DNA from: Nematostella vectensis
Lineage: Eukaryota > Cnidaria > Anthozoa > Actiniaria > Edwardsiidae
Assembly (NCBI RefSeq): GCF_932526225.1
Contig: NC_064034.1
Coordinates: 21,047,747 to 21,107,746, forward strand
DNA: 60,000 nucleotides
Direction: 5' to 3'
Shown: positions 38,301 to 49,911 of the stretch, in pieces
Layout of the letters: each line of letters opens with the position of its first letter
Position numbering within the stretch: position 1 is the first letter of the stretch
Translations under genes and position numbers: made by a program
Notes under the pieces: model-generated
Seen by the model: only the letters and a program-made list of their open reading frames with translations
Database searches by the model: none
What the model was told of the DNA's origin: nothing

Positions 38301-40430
38301 CATGACCTGGTCTACGCCACCACCACCCCCCCCTCCACCAACCCACCCCTCCACACACACACACCCTAAGTGATTTTAAACTACATGGCTTGTCGTACTG
38401 AATATATATTCACCACACCCCACCCCCTCCCTCAATCCGGCCTCGAACGGTGTTATTGAGAGTATTACGAGAATATACAAATAAAACAGACTTTTCTCAA
38501 ATCTCTTTAAGAATCTCGTTTTTTATTATAAACCACCAACTGGCTCCGTCGCCTTCTTTTTACTTCTTTCTCTGGAACAGAGGGCTGTTTTTCGCGATTT
38601 TCGCTAATGGCCCTCATTCCTGCTTTGCATTAGTATTTTCTCTACCCTACCAAGCCTTCGGTGTGCACTATTGGCGTCTTATCAAGCAACAAAATACACT
38701 CATTATTAAAATGCACTCATACCTCTTTATTAAATAACCTTGTAAATAAATTTTGAGATCGAATTATGCAAACGCTAAGGTAGGGAGGAGCAAGAAATGG
38801 CGAAATTGTAAGACTGTAGTAGCATTGATTGATTTACAATAAACAGATATTTGATTATATTGTATTATTTCCCATTACATGTGCGTTCGTTTTCTCGTAA
38901 AGCTTGTACTGGATGTCATGTTATACGACATTGAAGGTGCATCCCTTCTCAACAACTAAAACTCATCTTTTACGACTCCGGACAGTTCAAACTCCGGACA
39001 CTTTGCATCTTAAGTACGGTCTTAACGATAACAAAAGATAGATTTTTGGAGCGAGCGAATTATCAGCCAATCAACATTCTTGCATCTAAACGTGCTCGAC
39101 TTTTTTTGATACGGGGAAATTCAAGTTTTTCTGTGGTAAGTTGTAGCGCGTTTTATAAAAGTTTGAATGTTAACAGCTCAGTGAATATGTCTCTTCAGTT
39201 TTTATCAGTTATACTATCTTTTGCGTAATGGAAGCAGTTTGCTTTTTGGAATAGAAATGAAGTCATATGATAGATACTTCTAACCAGATATCAAGCTTTG
39301 TGATTCCGCTTGTTGTTAGTGGAAATCACGTTTTATGATGTTCCATGAATTTTCATAAAATTAACTCATATTCCGGACTAGAGTTTAATCCGTCTACAAC
39401 AATTGCAAAAAGAAATGTAACTAACTTTTATTGCGCACGATTTAGATACAAGTGTATGGTTTTGCGTTAGGTATTTGTTTTATGTATTTTAACGGAGACC
39501 TCAACAAAAATACTTTATTTACTTGAAACCTCGCGTTCGCAATATCAGTAGAATACTCAAGTTTACTCTTTCGATACTATTGATCTAGGTTCGCGGCAAT
39601 GAGGTTTTATGATAATGTAAATAAACAAGACTCCAGCAACAACAACAAAAAAAAAGTACAATACATTAAATCGAAGGATAGGCAAACATTGCTTAAAAAT
39701 ATGTCTTAAATTTGATATTAAAAGATTTCAAATTGGTTTCAAGAGAAGTAGTGAAAATAATTGTAGTAGTTTGCGTCCGCAGTTTGATCTGGAGTTAGAG
39801 TGATTTTTAATGCGAGAATTTTACTAAACAGTTACTAATCAATACGGGAAATAAATTAATTACGCTGTGTACATTAGAAAATACATCTTCTTACAGTCGC
39901 ACACTTTCAAACTGCTGCGACATTATTTCAAAATATTATAGCGCAAAACGCTAAAACCGTCCGGAGTTTGAGCTACCAACTGTTTATGAGATACGCGGAT
40001 CTCATGGCGCTCGCGATTTACGGCAAGGCAGGGTATTACAAACACTTAGAAACACGATAAATTCTAGACATTGTTTGTCTGTTTGTATAATAGTGGTTGC
40101 CTTCAGTCCCCATAGTTAACTGCCTGATAAAAAGATTGCTACTCCTAATTTGTCTGCAAAATAAAGCAAGATATAATACAACTGCTTTGTCGCCTTAATG
40201 TTTGGTAATATTAAGCGATTTCATGTCTGAGGGCCCGAAACAGGCCCTATAAACTTGAATAAGCTATTTATTCTAATCTTCAAGTGTAATTTTCATCTCA
40301 ATGCTATACGTACTGTATAAGCCTTACAGGTTAGTTACGAGTGTAGAAAGGCACGGTGTGCACAAGGCAGAGTGCACCAAGGTACCCTCTTTAATGGCCC
40401 GTGAACCAAAAGAAAAACAGCCGAACGACT
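38300..40430. other. intergenic, AT-rich, nothing recognised
   Basis: Begins with C-rich and CA-rich low-complexity sequence (38315-38365), then unstructured AT-rich DNA. The motif CAAACTCCGGAC at 38987 recurs inverted at 39959-39970 (GTCCGGAGTTTG), which could be the ends of a decayed element of about 1 kb, but the match is short. Confidence 0.4.
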
Positions 40431-40557
40431 CATGATTGCTATTATCATAAATTACAGGTCATTCGCTACAACTTTCTCATATGTCGCAAACAAATCCATC
40501 CGCAAACAAGAAAGTTACGGGCTTATCAAAGTGCACAAAAAGACCTCTAAAATCCTT

Positions 40558-40712
40558 AATGTGCACATTGTGGTATTCATGTGCACAATTCGGCATCCAT
40601 GTGCACGCCAAGGTATTCATGTGCGCATAGTAAGTATTCATGTGCACAATCGGTATCCATGTGCACAACTTGGTAGTAATGTGCACGAATTTGGCACATA
40701 TGTGCACAGTAG
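40558..40712. repeat. 20-21-bp tandem repeat around GTGCAC
   Basis: About seven diverged units of the form TGTGCACAATTCGGCATCCA. Nearly every unit keeps the TGTGCAC core. Confidence 0.85.
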
Positions 40713-40713
40713 T

Positions 40714-40830
40714 CTATCTATCTATCCATCCATCCATCCATCCATCCATCCATCCATCCATCCATCCATCCATCCATCCATCCATCCGTCCGTCCGTCCG
40801 TCCGTCCGTCCGTCCGTCCGTCCGTCCGTG
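40714..40830. repeat. (ATCC)n then (GTCC)n microsatellite
   Basis: About 115 bp of tetranucleotide repeats with one clean switch from ATCC to GTCC units, abutting the left end of the inverted-repeat element. Confidence 0.95.
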
Positions 40831-41945
40831 TACAGGACCCGAAATGATCCCAGGACCCGAAACGATCCCAGGACCCGAAATGATCCCCCAAAGTACCCCA
40901 ACTGATCCCGGGACCCGAAACGATCCCCAAGAGTTCCCGAAATGAACCCCAAGGAATTGCAGTAATGGACAAACAAAAGGAATGTGAAAGGATTGGCTTT
41001 TGGTTTTAAAAACATATGAAACATTTATGCGTCATTTTTGTTACTTATTTTGTTACCAGAAATTTGAATTAACTAAAACCATAGTGTTGAGATTTTTATA
41101 TACGACTGCGCGGGAAATACAGCTTTCGACAGCTTGGTTGAGTCAGCAGTTGGGGTCAAATAAAAATTCCCGTGATGGTAATTTGAAGAACCAGGCGTGA
41201 ATAAATAATTTATAAATAACAAGTCATAAAAGAAAGTCTCCACAGATTAGACATGCCTCTGCTTTCCCGTAGAAAAATGTTTGTTTGTGTTCGGTGAATG
41301 AAAGACCTATCATAAAGAGAGATAGAGAGAAATCATGCAGTGGTGTACGCACTACTACAGAAATTCAAAACTCACATATTGCTTTCAACAAAAACCACAT
41401 CTCTTAATATTTTGCAACGGTAGTAAAAGGGTTGTTCGAGTGCATTACTCAGTCTGCTTTTGTCATTCCATCTTCTCGGCCAAACCGGCTGTCGGTAAAT
41501 ATTCGCCCGTGTGAACATGGATTTCGTGGTGAAAAACACTGTTTCGAAGGTCAAAAGTTTGGTTGTTCTGAGCAAGGCTGTGCTTTGGCTGTGCTATGTT
41601 TATGTTGTACTCCTTTCAGTAGCAATTAAAGGTTGTGTATTTGTTTTGGACTCTGTTTATGGGTTTACCGCCGTGGCAATGTAATAAATAGAAGTATTGT
41701 ATTTGAATTTAAGTTTTTTAAGTCATGTTATTTAAAAATAGATTCGCTTTCAATCCTTAATTATGCTTTAAGAATTGGAAGTGCTTTCTTCTGCTTTCCC
41801 TTTGTCCATTACCGCAATTCCGTGGGGTTGATTTCGGGGACTTCTCGGTATCGTTTCGGGTCCCGGGATCAGTTGGGGTACTTTTGGCGATCACTTCGGG
41901 TCCTGGGATCGTTTCGGGTCCTGGGATCATTTCGGGCCCTGTACA
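40829..41945. mobile_element. inverted-repeat element with 18-bp iterations in its arms
   Basis: The left arm (about 40829-40980) starts TGTACAGGACCCGAAATGAT and runs through copies of an 18-bp unit (GGACCCGAAATGATCCCA) to GGAATTGCAGTAATGGAC. The right arm (about 41800-41945) is the same sequence inverted at roughly 85% identity by eye and ends CCTGTACA. The 820-bp centre has no credible gene. This looks like a non-autonomous DNA transposon with long, internally repeated termini; the superfamily is unknown. Confidence 0.7.
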
Positions 41946-42009
41946 GGTTGGATTTTTAAGAATGCCTCACTTTTGGTCATACTCGCACTTATGTGCGAAC
42001 CATCTTGAA

Positions 42010-42208
42010 TCCTTTCGGGTCCTGGGATCATTTCGGGCCCTGGGATCGTTTCGGGTCCTGGGATCATTTCGGGTCCTGGGATCATTTCGGGTCCTGGGAT
42101 CATTTCGGGTCCTGGGATCGTTTCGGGTCCTGGGATCATTTCGGGTCCTGGGATCGTTTCGGGTCCTGGGATCATTTCGGGTCCTGGGATCATTTCGGGT
42201 CCTGTACA
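42010..42208. repeat. 18-bp minisatellite, about 11 copies
   Basis: Unit GGGATCATTTCGGGTCCT, the reverse complement of the iterations in the inverted-repeat element just upstream, ending in the same CCTGTACA. It is an expanded, partly detached copy of that element's terminus. All its open frames are artefacts (GSFRVL, GPEMIP or RTRNDP repeats). Confidence 0.95.
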
Positions 42209-42960
42209 GATCCGCTACTGAAAATGCTGGAGGAGGGAGTATATTGTTACACCGAAACACGGAACGAATATAGTTTTTACTTCTCAATGTGTGTGTTATG
42301 GGGGTGGGGTCCACCGGCCTTGCTGTAACTAGGGAGGCGTTACCCAGTGTTCGCACATTCCCTTTCACCCCTCCCCCCCAAAGGCTAGCGGCAGGAGGAA
42401 ATATCTCATTATATTTTGCTGGAGCATTGCATGTCGTGAACCACGAGGAAGCAAGGGTTCTGGGACGAGATCACCTACATACATAAAGGTCCCTGATGAC
42501 GCACTCTTATTCACCAAAAAGAAGCCCGAGTAGGATGCCGGGAAGTAGGCTGTTCCCCTGTCAAGAAAACGCGTTGGCAGGCAGCCATGGACTATTATTT
42601 GGTCAAGAGCTTTCATTCATGCAATAAACTACTGTTAACCTCCCCTGCCCCCGATAAAAAGGGGAAAACTTAACAACATTATTCGGAAATTGTTTTAACT
42701 TTATTCGCAGTTTTTTGAGCTTCAGTGCACATAAAAGTCGAGTTGCGAATGCAATTCTGCCCCTCTTAATCAGGCTTCTGCAAGACGTATGGATATATTA
42801 CGTTTCATCATTTCTTCACGATAATCGTAAAATGCGCAGAGTAGAAACATTTGTAAACAACAAACGTCTACAACCTCTTTAAAATAATCGAGAAACGCCC
42901 GAATCTCAACCACAGGCTTCCTTCTCTCCCGTCACGCCGTGGCGACACCTCTAGTCTTAA
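42209..42960. other. downstream flank of GET3, no gene recognised
   Basis: Between the 18-bp array and the GET3 3' repeat. It holds a minus-strand polyadenylation signal at 42700-42705. A C-rich tract at 42370-42380 and short open frames without conserved content are all else I see. Confidence 0.5.
42700..42705 (-). terminator. candidate GET3 polyadenylation signal
   Basis: TTTATT on the + strand, AATAAA on the minus strand, 544 bp beyond the GET3 stop codon. It would put the 39-bp repeat array inside the 3' UTR. Confidence 0.5.
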
Positions 42961-42965
42961 TAACC

Positions 42966-43263
42966 AGCACAGCATTCAAGGTTCGTAAGGTGTCAGTGGT
43001 AACCAGCACAGAGTTCAAGGTTTGTAAGGTGTCAGTGGTAACCAGCACAGAGTTCAAGGTTTGTAAGGTGTCAGTGGTAACCAGCACAGAGTTCAAGGTT
43101 TGTAAGGTGTCAGTGGTAACCAGCACAGAGTTCAAGGTTTGTAAGGTGTCAGTGGTAACCAGCACAGAGTTCAAGGTTTGTAAGGTGTCAGTGGTAACCA
43201 GCACAGAGTTCAAGGTTTGTAAGGTGTCAGTGGTAACCAGCACAGCATTCAAGGTTTGTAAGG
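42966..43263 (-). repeat. 39-bp minisatellite carrying the GET3 stop-codon segment, about 8 copies
   Basis: Read on the minus strand, most units contain TGACACCTTACAAACCTTGA, the end of the GET3 coding sequence including its TGA stop, followed by ATGCTGTGCTGGTTACCAC or the near-identical ACTCTGTGCTGG form. The first unit is the real gene end at 43249; the others lie in the 3' UTR. Open frames on both strands (TSTEFKVCKVSVV and TTDTLQTLNSVLV repeats) result from the 39-bp period. Confidence 0.95.
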
Positions 43264-46200
43264 TGTCACTAGATTTGAGGAGAAGTTAAGGATTTTGTCC
43301 ACTCCCCTGACTTCATGGGTGAGTAACGGCAGACGGGTGACATGGAAGTCTTCGTACAAGTCTTGAATCTGTAAGAAGACGAGAGAGCGGTAACTTACAG
43401 GAAAGTGCCCTTCCTGGTTGGTGCAGGTCCGAAGAAAGTGGACAAACTATTACCAAATCTTTTCAATGAAAAACATCTATTTAAAAGGTCTGCGTTAGCC
43501 GCCATTTGGTCATACTAGCGAAAAACCAAGTATGAAGAAAACATTCGTTTTAATCGGCTTATTTGGGGAAGTTATTGCAAAATTTGTGATTTTATTTGGT
43601 AAACAAAGTACAAAACTTTAAAGATTTTTATAGAACTTTTAATTAAACTTTAAGGTAGCAAAACTTTTAAGGGTTTTTTTAAATTGATAAACAGTGTGTG
43701 GATGTGGCCACACCAAATGCACTCAGCTGGCCATGGGTGGTACTTCATGTTAGATAAACAACAGTCAAGATCTGAAAACACAGTACCTGATCAAGATATT
43801 TGTGCTGTATCCTGTACCGAGCCTCACATAAATTGCATTCTGTTCCTTGAATCAAAAATAGAGGTAACAAGATGTTATTTCCATTGGCTAATTCAAGCAT
43901 GTTACTGAGAAACTTTCAATCAAATATCATTTTAATAAAGTATCAAATTTTAACCATGGATGGATATTCTGAAGTTTTCTTGTAAATGAACCCCTGCATT
44001 CTTAATCGTTGTACAGTAAGTCATGGGGCTAGAAAGGGAGCTCAGCTTGTGTTATTTTCATGGCTTTGTAGATGAGGCATCAATAAACACCTGCACATTA
44101 TTAGAATCCAGTTGAGTTAGCCTAAACAGGTTCTTATATAACAGGTGTTTAGTGACATGTTAGGCTATTTCACAGTTTCTTATTTGCACATCAGCCAATA
44201 CTGGAGAGATAAAGAGGTGGCACAATCAATGTAAACACTACCTTCTCTTTTGGAGGGGAAAACAAGCTGGTTGACAATGATGTTGTGAGTGTCGATTTCA
44301 GACTTTGTGAGTTCCTGTATCAATCTCTCTGTCTCGTACAGGGAGAGAAACTCAGCAATGCAAACACAGACAAAAGTGGTATGGTCCTGTAGTAAAAAAA
44401 AAAACGAGCAGAGTATTCAATCCAAAGAAAGCAGACTACTGTAAATCAATTATTCACAATTGCTATAGTACTGACGAAATATAATGCAAACGAAATTGGC
44501 TGAAGTTTCCCGAATTACGGCCTTTATTTCTCAATCCGAAATTTAAGATGTTTTTGCCAAACTTCTTGTAGCAAAATTTTCACAACTAAAATTTCAAATC
44601 CTTGCCTTAGTGAATGATAGTGCCCAAAGCTCCTTACTAGCAAGCCTTTGAATACAGTGCAGTCAATGGCACATGCAGTATAGCCAGACTTCTAAACCCC
44701 CAAAAATACATCTGCCCCTTAAAACGTGTATTAAAGCTGCATTGTCACCAATTTACTTCCAGAGGGCCAACTGAAACCTCAACTGACAAGTGACAAAAGA
44801 TTCTATTAGAATCCATGCTATTAAACAGGCCATCCGCTCTAAATTATCAGTCACCTATTTCAAGAAACTTCTAATAGGCACACTGCTTTTACAATTTCGA
44901 AATATTTTTTGTGTTTTGCGTAAAAATTCTCATAATGGACCAGAAATAAACTGGTGACAATGTGACTTTAAGCTTATATCATTAAACCCAGATAACCACC
45001 CCTGGATTTCCAGTGGATGTGTATGAGTCTGGAATTGAGGGAGGGACATACAGGATTCTTAAATTGCGCGCTGACTTGCTTAATGACTGGAAGAGTTTCC
45101 TCGAGTTTGCTCGTCATCTGGTCGGCATTCAAGTCCTGCATTCCTAGTAATGATCCAAACTGCAACATCATAAAAAATGGAGTAAAACACTTCCAGGGAG
45201 GAGCTTTTTTGCTTTTATAATGTGTATCAGGAAAATAGGGGGCAAAATTCAATATTTCATTTGGTTTATGGCAAATCTTGTTCACTTTTCCCCCTGCCCT
45301 CCATACCTCTTGCAGACTAATTTTATGCTGTACCAAATACTATACTTCCAAGAACCTTACTTGTAAGAAATTAGCAAATAACTAAAAACTGAATATCTTA
45401 AAACTAAATATCTTGAAACTCACCACTCAAACAAGTATATAACTATTCTGTCAAACTGAAATACATAGTAGGCTTTTCTAAGTTTTCCTGTGATACTAAA
45501 AGGTGACTAACCTGGCTCGCTTGGTTTGCCTGTGTACTAAAAGGTTACTAACATGGCTCTTTCGGTTTCCCTGTGGTACTACAAAGTCACTAACCTGGCT
45601 CGCTTGGTTTCCCTGTGTACTAAAAGGTCACTAACCTGGCTCGCTTGGTTTCCCTGTGTAATAAAAGGTTACTAACCTGGCTCCCTTGGTTTCCCTGTGG
45701 TACTAAAAAGTCACTAACTTGTCTCACTTGGTTTCCCTGTGTACTAAAAGGTCATTAACCTGGCTCTCTTGGTTTCCCTGTTGTACTAAAAGGTTACTAA
45801 CCTGGCTCTCTCGGTTTTCCTGTGGTACTAAAAGGTCACTAACCTGGCTCTCTTGGTTTCCCTGTGTACTAAAAGGTTACTAACTTGGCTCGCTTGGTTT
45901 CCCTGTGGGACTAAAAGGTCACTAACCTGGCTCTTTCAGTTTCCCTGTGGTACTAAAAGGTTACTTACAGTACCTGGCTCTCTTGGTTTCCCTGTGTACT
46001 AAAAGGTGACTAACCTGGCTCTCTTGGTTTCCCTGTGGTACTAAAAGGTTACTAACCTGGCTTTTTCGGTTTCCCTGTGGTACTTAAAGGTCACTAACCC
46101 GGCTTGCTTGGTTTCCCTGTGTACAAAAAGGTCACTAACATGGCTCTCTTGGTTTCCCTGTGTACTAAAAGGTTACTAACCTGGCTTTTTCGGTTTCCTT

Positions 46201-49200
46201 GTGGTACTAAAAAGTCACTAACCTGGCTTGCTTGGTTTCCCTCTGTAATAAAAGGTTACTGACCTAGCTCATTTGGTTTCCCTGTTGTACTAAAAGGTCA
46301 CTAACCTGGCTCTCTTGGTTACCCTGTGGTACTAAAAGGTCACTAACCTGGCTCGCTCGGTTTCCCTGTTTACTGAAAGGTTACTAACCTGGCTCTCTTG
46401 GTTTCCCTGTGGTACTTAAAGTTACCAACCTGGCTCGTTTGGTTTCCCTGTGGTACTAAAAGGTCACTAACCTGGCTCTCTTGGTTTCCCTGTGGTACTA
46501 AAAGGTTACTTACAGTACCTGGCTCTCTCGGTTTCCCTGTGTACTAAAAGTTTACTAACCTGGCTCCCTTGGTTTCCCTGTGGTACTAGAAGGTCACTAA
46601 CCTGACTCTCTTGGTTTCCCTGTGGTACTAAAAGGTTACTAACTTGGCTCTCTTGGTTTCTTTGTGGTACTAAAAGGTCACTAACCTGGCTCGCTTGGTT
46701 TCCCTGTGTACTAAAAGGTTACTAACCTGGCTCTCTTGGTTTCCCTGTGGGACTAAAAGGTTACTAACTTGGCTCGCTTGGTTTCCGTGTGTACTAAAAG
46801 GTTACTAACTTGGCTCTCTTGGTTTCCCTGTGGTACTAAAAGGTCACTAACCTAGCTTTTTCGGTTTCCCTGTGGTACTAAAAGGTTACTAACTTGGCTC
46901 GCTTGGTTTCCGTGTGCACTAAAAGGTTACTAACCTGGCTCTCTTGGTTTCCCTGTGGGACTAAAAGGTTACTAACTTGGCTCGCTTGGTTTCCGTGTGT
47001 ACTAAAAGGTCACTAACTTGGCTCGCTTGGTTTCTCCGTGGGACTAAAAGGTTACTAACCTGGCTCTTTCAGTTTCCCTGTGGTACTAAAAAGTCACTAA
47101 CCTAGCTTGCTTGGTTTCCCTGTGGTACTAAAAGGTTACTTACAGTACCTGGCTCTCTTGGTTTCCCTGTGTACTAAAAGGTGACTAACCTGGCTCTCTT
47201 GGTTTCCCTGTGGTACTAAAAGGTTACTAACCTGGCTTTTTCGGTTTCCCTGTGGTACTTAAAGGTCACTAACCTGGCTCTCTTGGTTTCCCTGTGTACT
47301 AAAAGGTTACTAACCTGGCTTTTTCGGTTTCCCTGTGGTACTAAAAAGTCACTAACCTGGCTTGCTTGGTTTCCCTGTGTACTAAAAGGTTACTAACCTA
47401 GCTCATTTGGTTTCCCTGTGGTACTAAAAGGTCACTAACCTGGCTCTCTTGGTTTCCCTGTGGTACTAAAAGGTCACTTACCTGGCTCGCTCGGTTTCCC
47501 TGTTTACTGAAAGGTTACTAACCTGGCTCGCTTGGTTTCCCTGTGTACTAAAAGGTTACTAACCTGGCTCTCTTGGTTTCCCTGTGGTATTAAAAGGTCA
47601 CTAACCTGGCTCTCTTGGTTTCCCTGTGGTACTAAAAGGTTACTTACAGTACCTGGCTCTCACGGTTTCCCTGTGTACTAAAAGGTTACTAACCTGGCTC
47701 GTTTGGTTTCCCTGTGCTACTAAAAGGTCACTAACCTGGCTCTCTTGGTTTCCCTGTGGTACTAAAAGGTCACTAACCTGGCTCGCTCGGTTTCCCTGTT
47801 TACTAAAAGGTTACTAACCTGGCTCTCTTGGTTTCCCTGTGGTACTTAAAGTTACCAACCTGGCTCCCTTGGTTTCTCTGTGGTACTAAAAGGTCACTTA
47901 CATTACCTTGTTCTCACGGTTTCCCTGTGTACTAAAAGGTCACTAACCTGGCTCGCTTGGTTTCCCTGTGGTACTAAAAGGTCACTAACCTGGCTCGCTT
48001 GGTTTCCCTGTGGGACTAAAAGATTCCTAACCTCTCTCTTGGTATCCCTGTTTACTAAAAGGTCACTAACCTGGCTCTCTCGGTTTCCCTGTGGGACTAA
48101 AAGGTCACTAACTGGCTCTCTTGGTTTCCCTGTGGACCTAAAAGCTCACTAACCTGGCTTATAAAGGGACTGATGCTATTCTTCAGACTTAGAATTTTCC
48201 CAAGGGATTTTTCAATTACTGATGGAAAGGACAGCAGCCGTAGTGTGTGCCCTGTTGGAGCTGTGTCAAATATTACTGTCGAGAAATCCATGCTGTTTAC
48301 CAGCCTGAAATAAAAGAATTTGTGATATGCAGATGTGTAAGGGGAAAGGGAAATACAACAGGTCCAGCCTCTGAAAAAATTTAAAAAAGAAGGTACTGCA
48401 TATTTTTTTTGGGAAATAGGCAGATTCTAGATTCGCTGTGTTTGTTATTATTTCTGTTCAGCCCCCATCAGTAGTTCCAGTCCACATAGATGTGCATAGT
48501 GGCCTGGACTTTTTGTACATGAAGTCTATGCATGTGCCTACTCTCTCAACCTGGCTACATACATGCATGCTGAATCCAAAGGACATCTCTAGAGGCAGTC
48601 AGGTAGACTGGCAGTCAGAGCAGGATTGCCATGCAAAACTATATTCAACATACCTCATTACTTCAGCAAAGCTCATAGCTTCGTCAATACCAGGAAATGC
48701 ACCAAGAAGTTCAGAAATCATTGCTTTCCCCATGGACATCATGTCTACACAGAAAAGCATACACTATTTAGCAAATAAAGGAATCAAGGGAATCGCTGTG
48801 ATACTAGAGATGATGGTGACCACGAAGATGATCACCAAGAATATTAAACTGTGATAGTGTTCAATTACAGCTATTTCTGAAGTTGTATACAAGATCAACC
48901 ATGAAAATGTGAGCCAGTTAGCCAAAATCAAATTTTGCAATTTTGATTGACAAGAGCCATACTGTAAATTTTACACTTTTTATATAGTATGACTAAAAAC
49001 TATAGAACTGTAGAATAACTAGGGGATGGTATGACCAAAAGTTATAGAACTGTAGAATAACTAGGGGATTTGCATAGACACGGTGAAATCAGGGATATAA
49101 ATCAATTATTTGAAGACAGAGTACTGTAGCTTTTCTGATGCTTCAAGCATTAGCCCTTTGTGTTTTGCTCTGACTAATGCCTGTTTTCCTAGATAATGTT

Positions 49201-49879
49201 ATGGGTTGCTGTTCCAATGATTTCAATCTTACCAGGACCCTCAAAATAGTCTTCGGGTAGATTTGAAAATCCAAGATTTGGGTCAATTTCCTATAAGTAA
49301 ATAAACAAATGAATAACTTTGTTCAATACTGCATTTATTGAAACAGACAAATTTTACTACTGAAAAGAAATTACACACCATTGCATAAAGATTCTGAAAT
49401 CCTTTGACCAATGTTGGTACTTTACTGAATTTTTGGTCAAATGCATCAGATATATTGTGAGCTGGATCTGTTGATATGATTAACACACTTCTTCTTGTTA
49501 AGGCCAGTTGAACAGCTATGCTACAGCTGAAAGTTAAAACTCGAGTTAGCAAACACTGGGTCTCACTCTTCATCCCATGCACACGCCCCCTACTTTCATT
49601 ATTCAGCTGAATGGCTAGCTCATACCTGCCAACTCTCCTGGTTTTCACAGGAGACTCAAGGTTTTTGGCCTTCAGCTCCCGGCAAAACAACCAAAACTTC
49701 TTATACAATCACTGTAATCTCCCAGGAAAATTCAATGGGAAATTCTTATAGAGTTCTTGTATTTGAAGCACAATCAACTGGTTTTTAAGCTTTCAAGGCT
49801 GGCAAGTATAAATGCTATGACTGAGAGTTAGAACTTGAGTTAGCAAACACTGAGTAAGGCCTCCTCATGCTAACATGCC

Positions 49880-49911
<32 letters not shown>

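Noticed and set aside
38985-39972. Transposon of about 1 kb with CAAACTCCGGAC inverted ends
   Set aside because: Only about 12-15 bp match at the ends, with no target duplication or coding remnant; could be chance.
41884-42368. Overlapping frames with GSFRVL, RTRNDP and GPEMIP repeats
   Set aside because: All follow the 18-bp minisatellite; its period is divisible by 3, so every frame stays open.
43414-43462. Alternative GET3 penultimate exon near the last exon (reading RTCTNQEG)
   Set aside because: Phase does not fit either neighbour, and the true 59-nt exon with the CxxC motif was found at 43787-43845.
48438-48854. 138-residue + strand frame across GET3 exon 4
   Set aside because: It is the antisense shadow of a confirmed GET3 exon and flanking intron.
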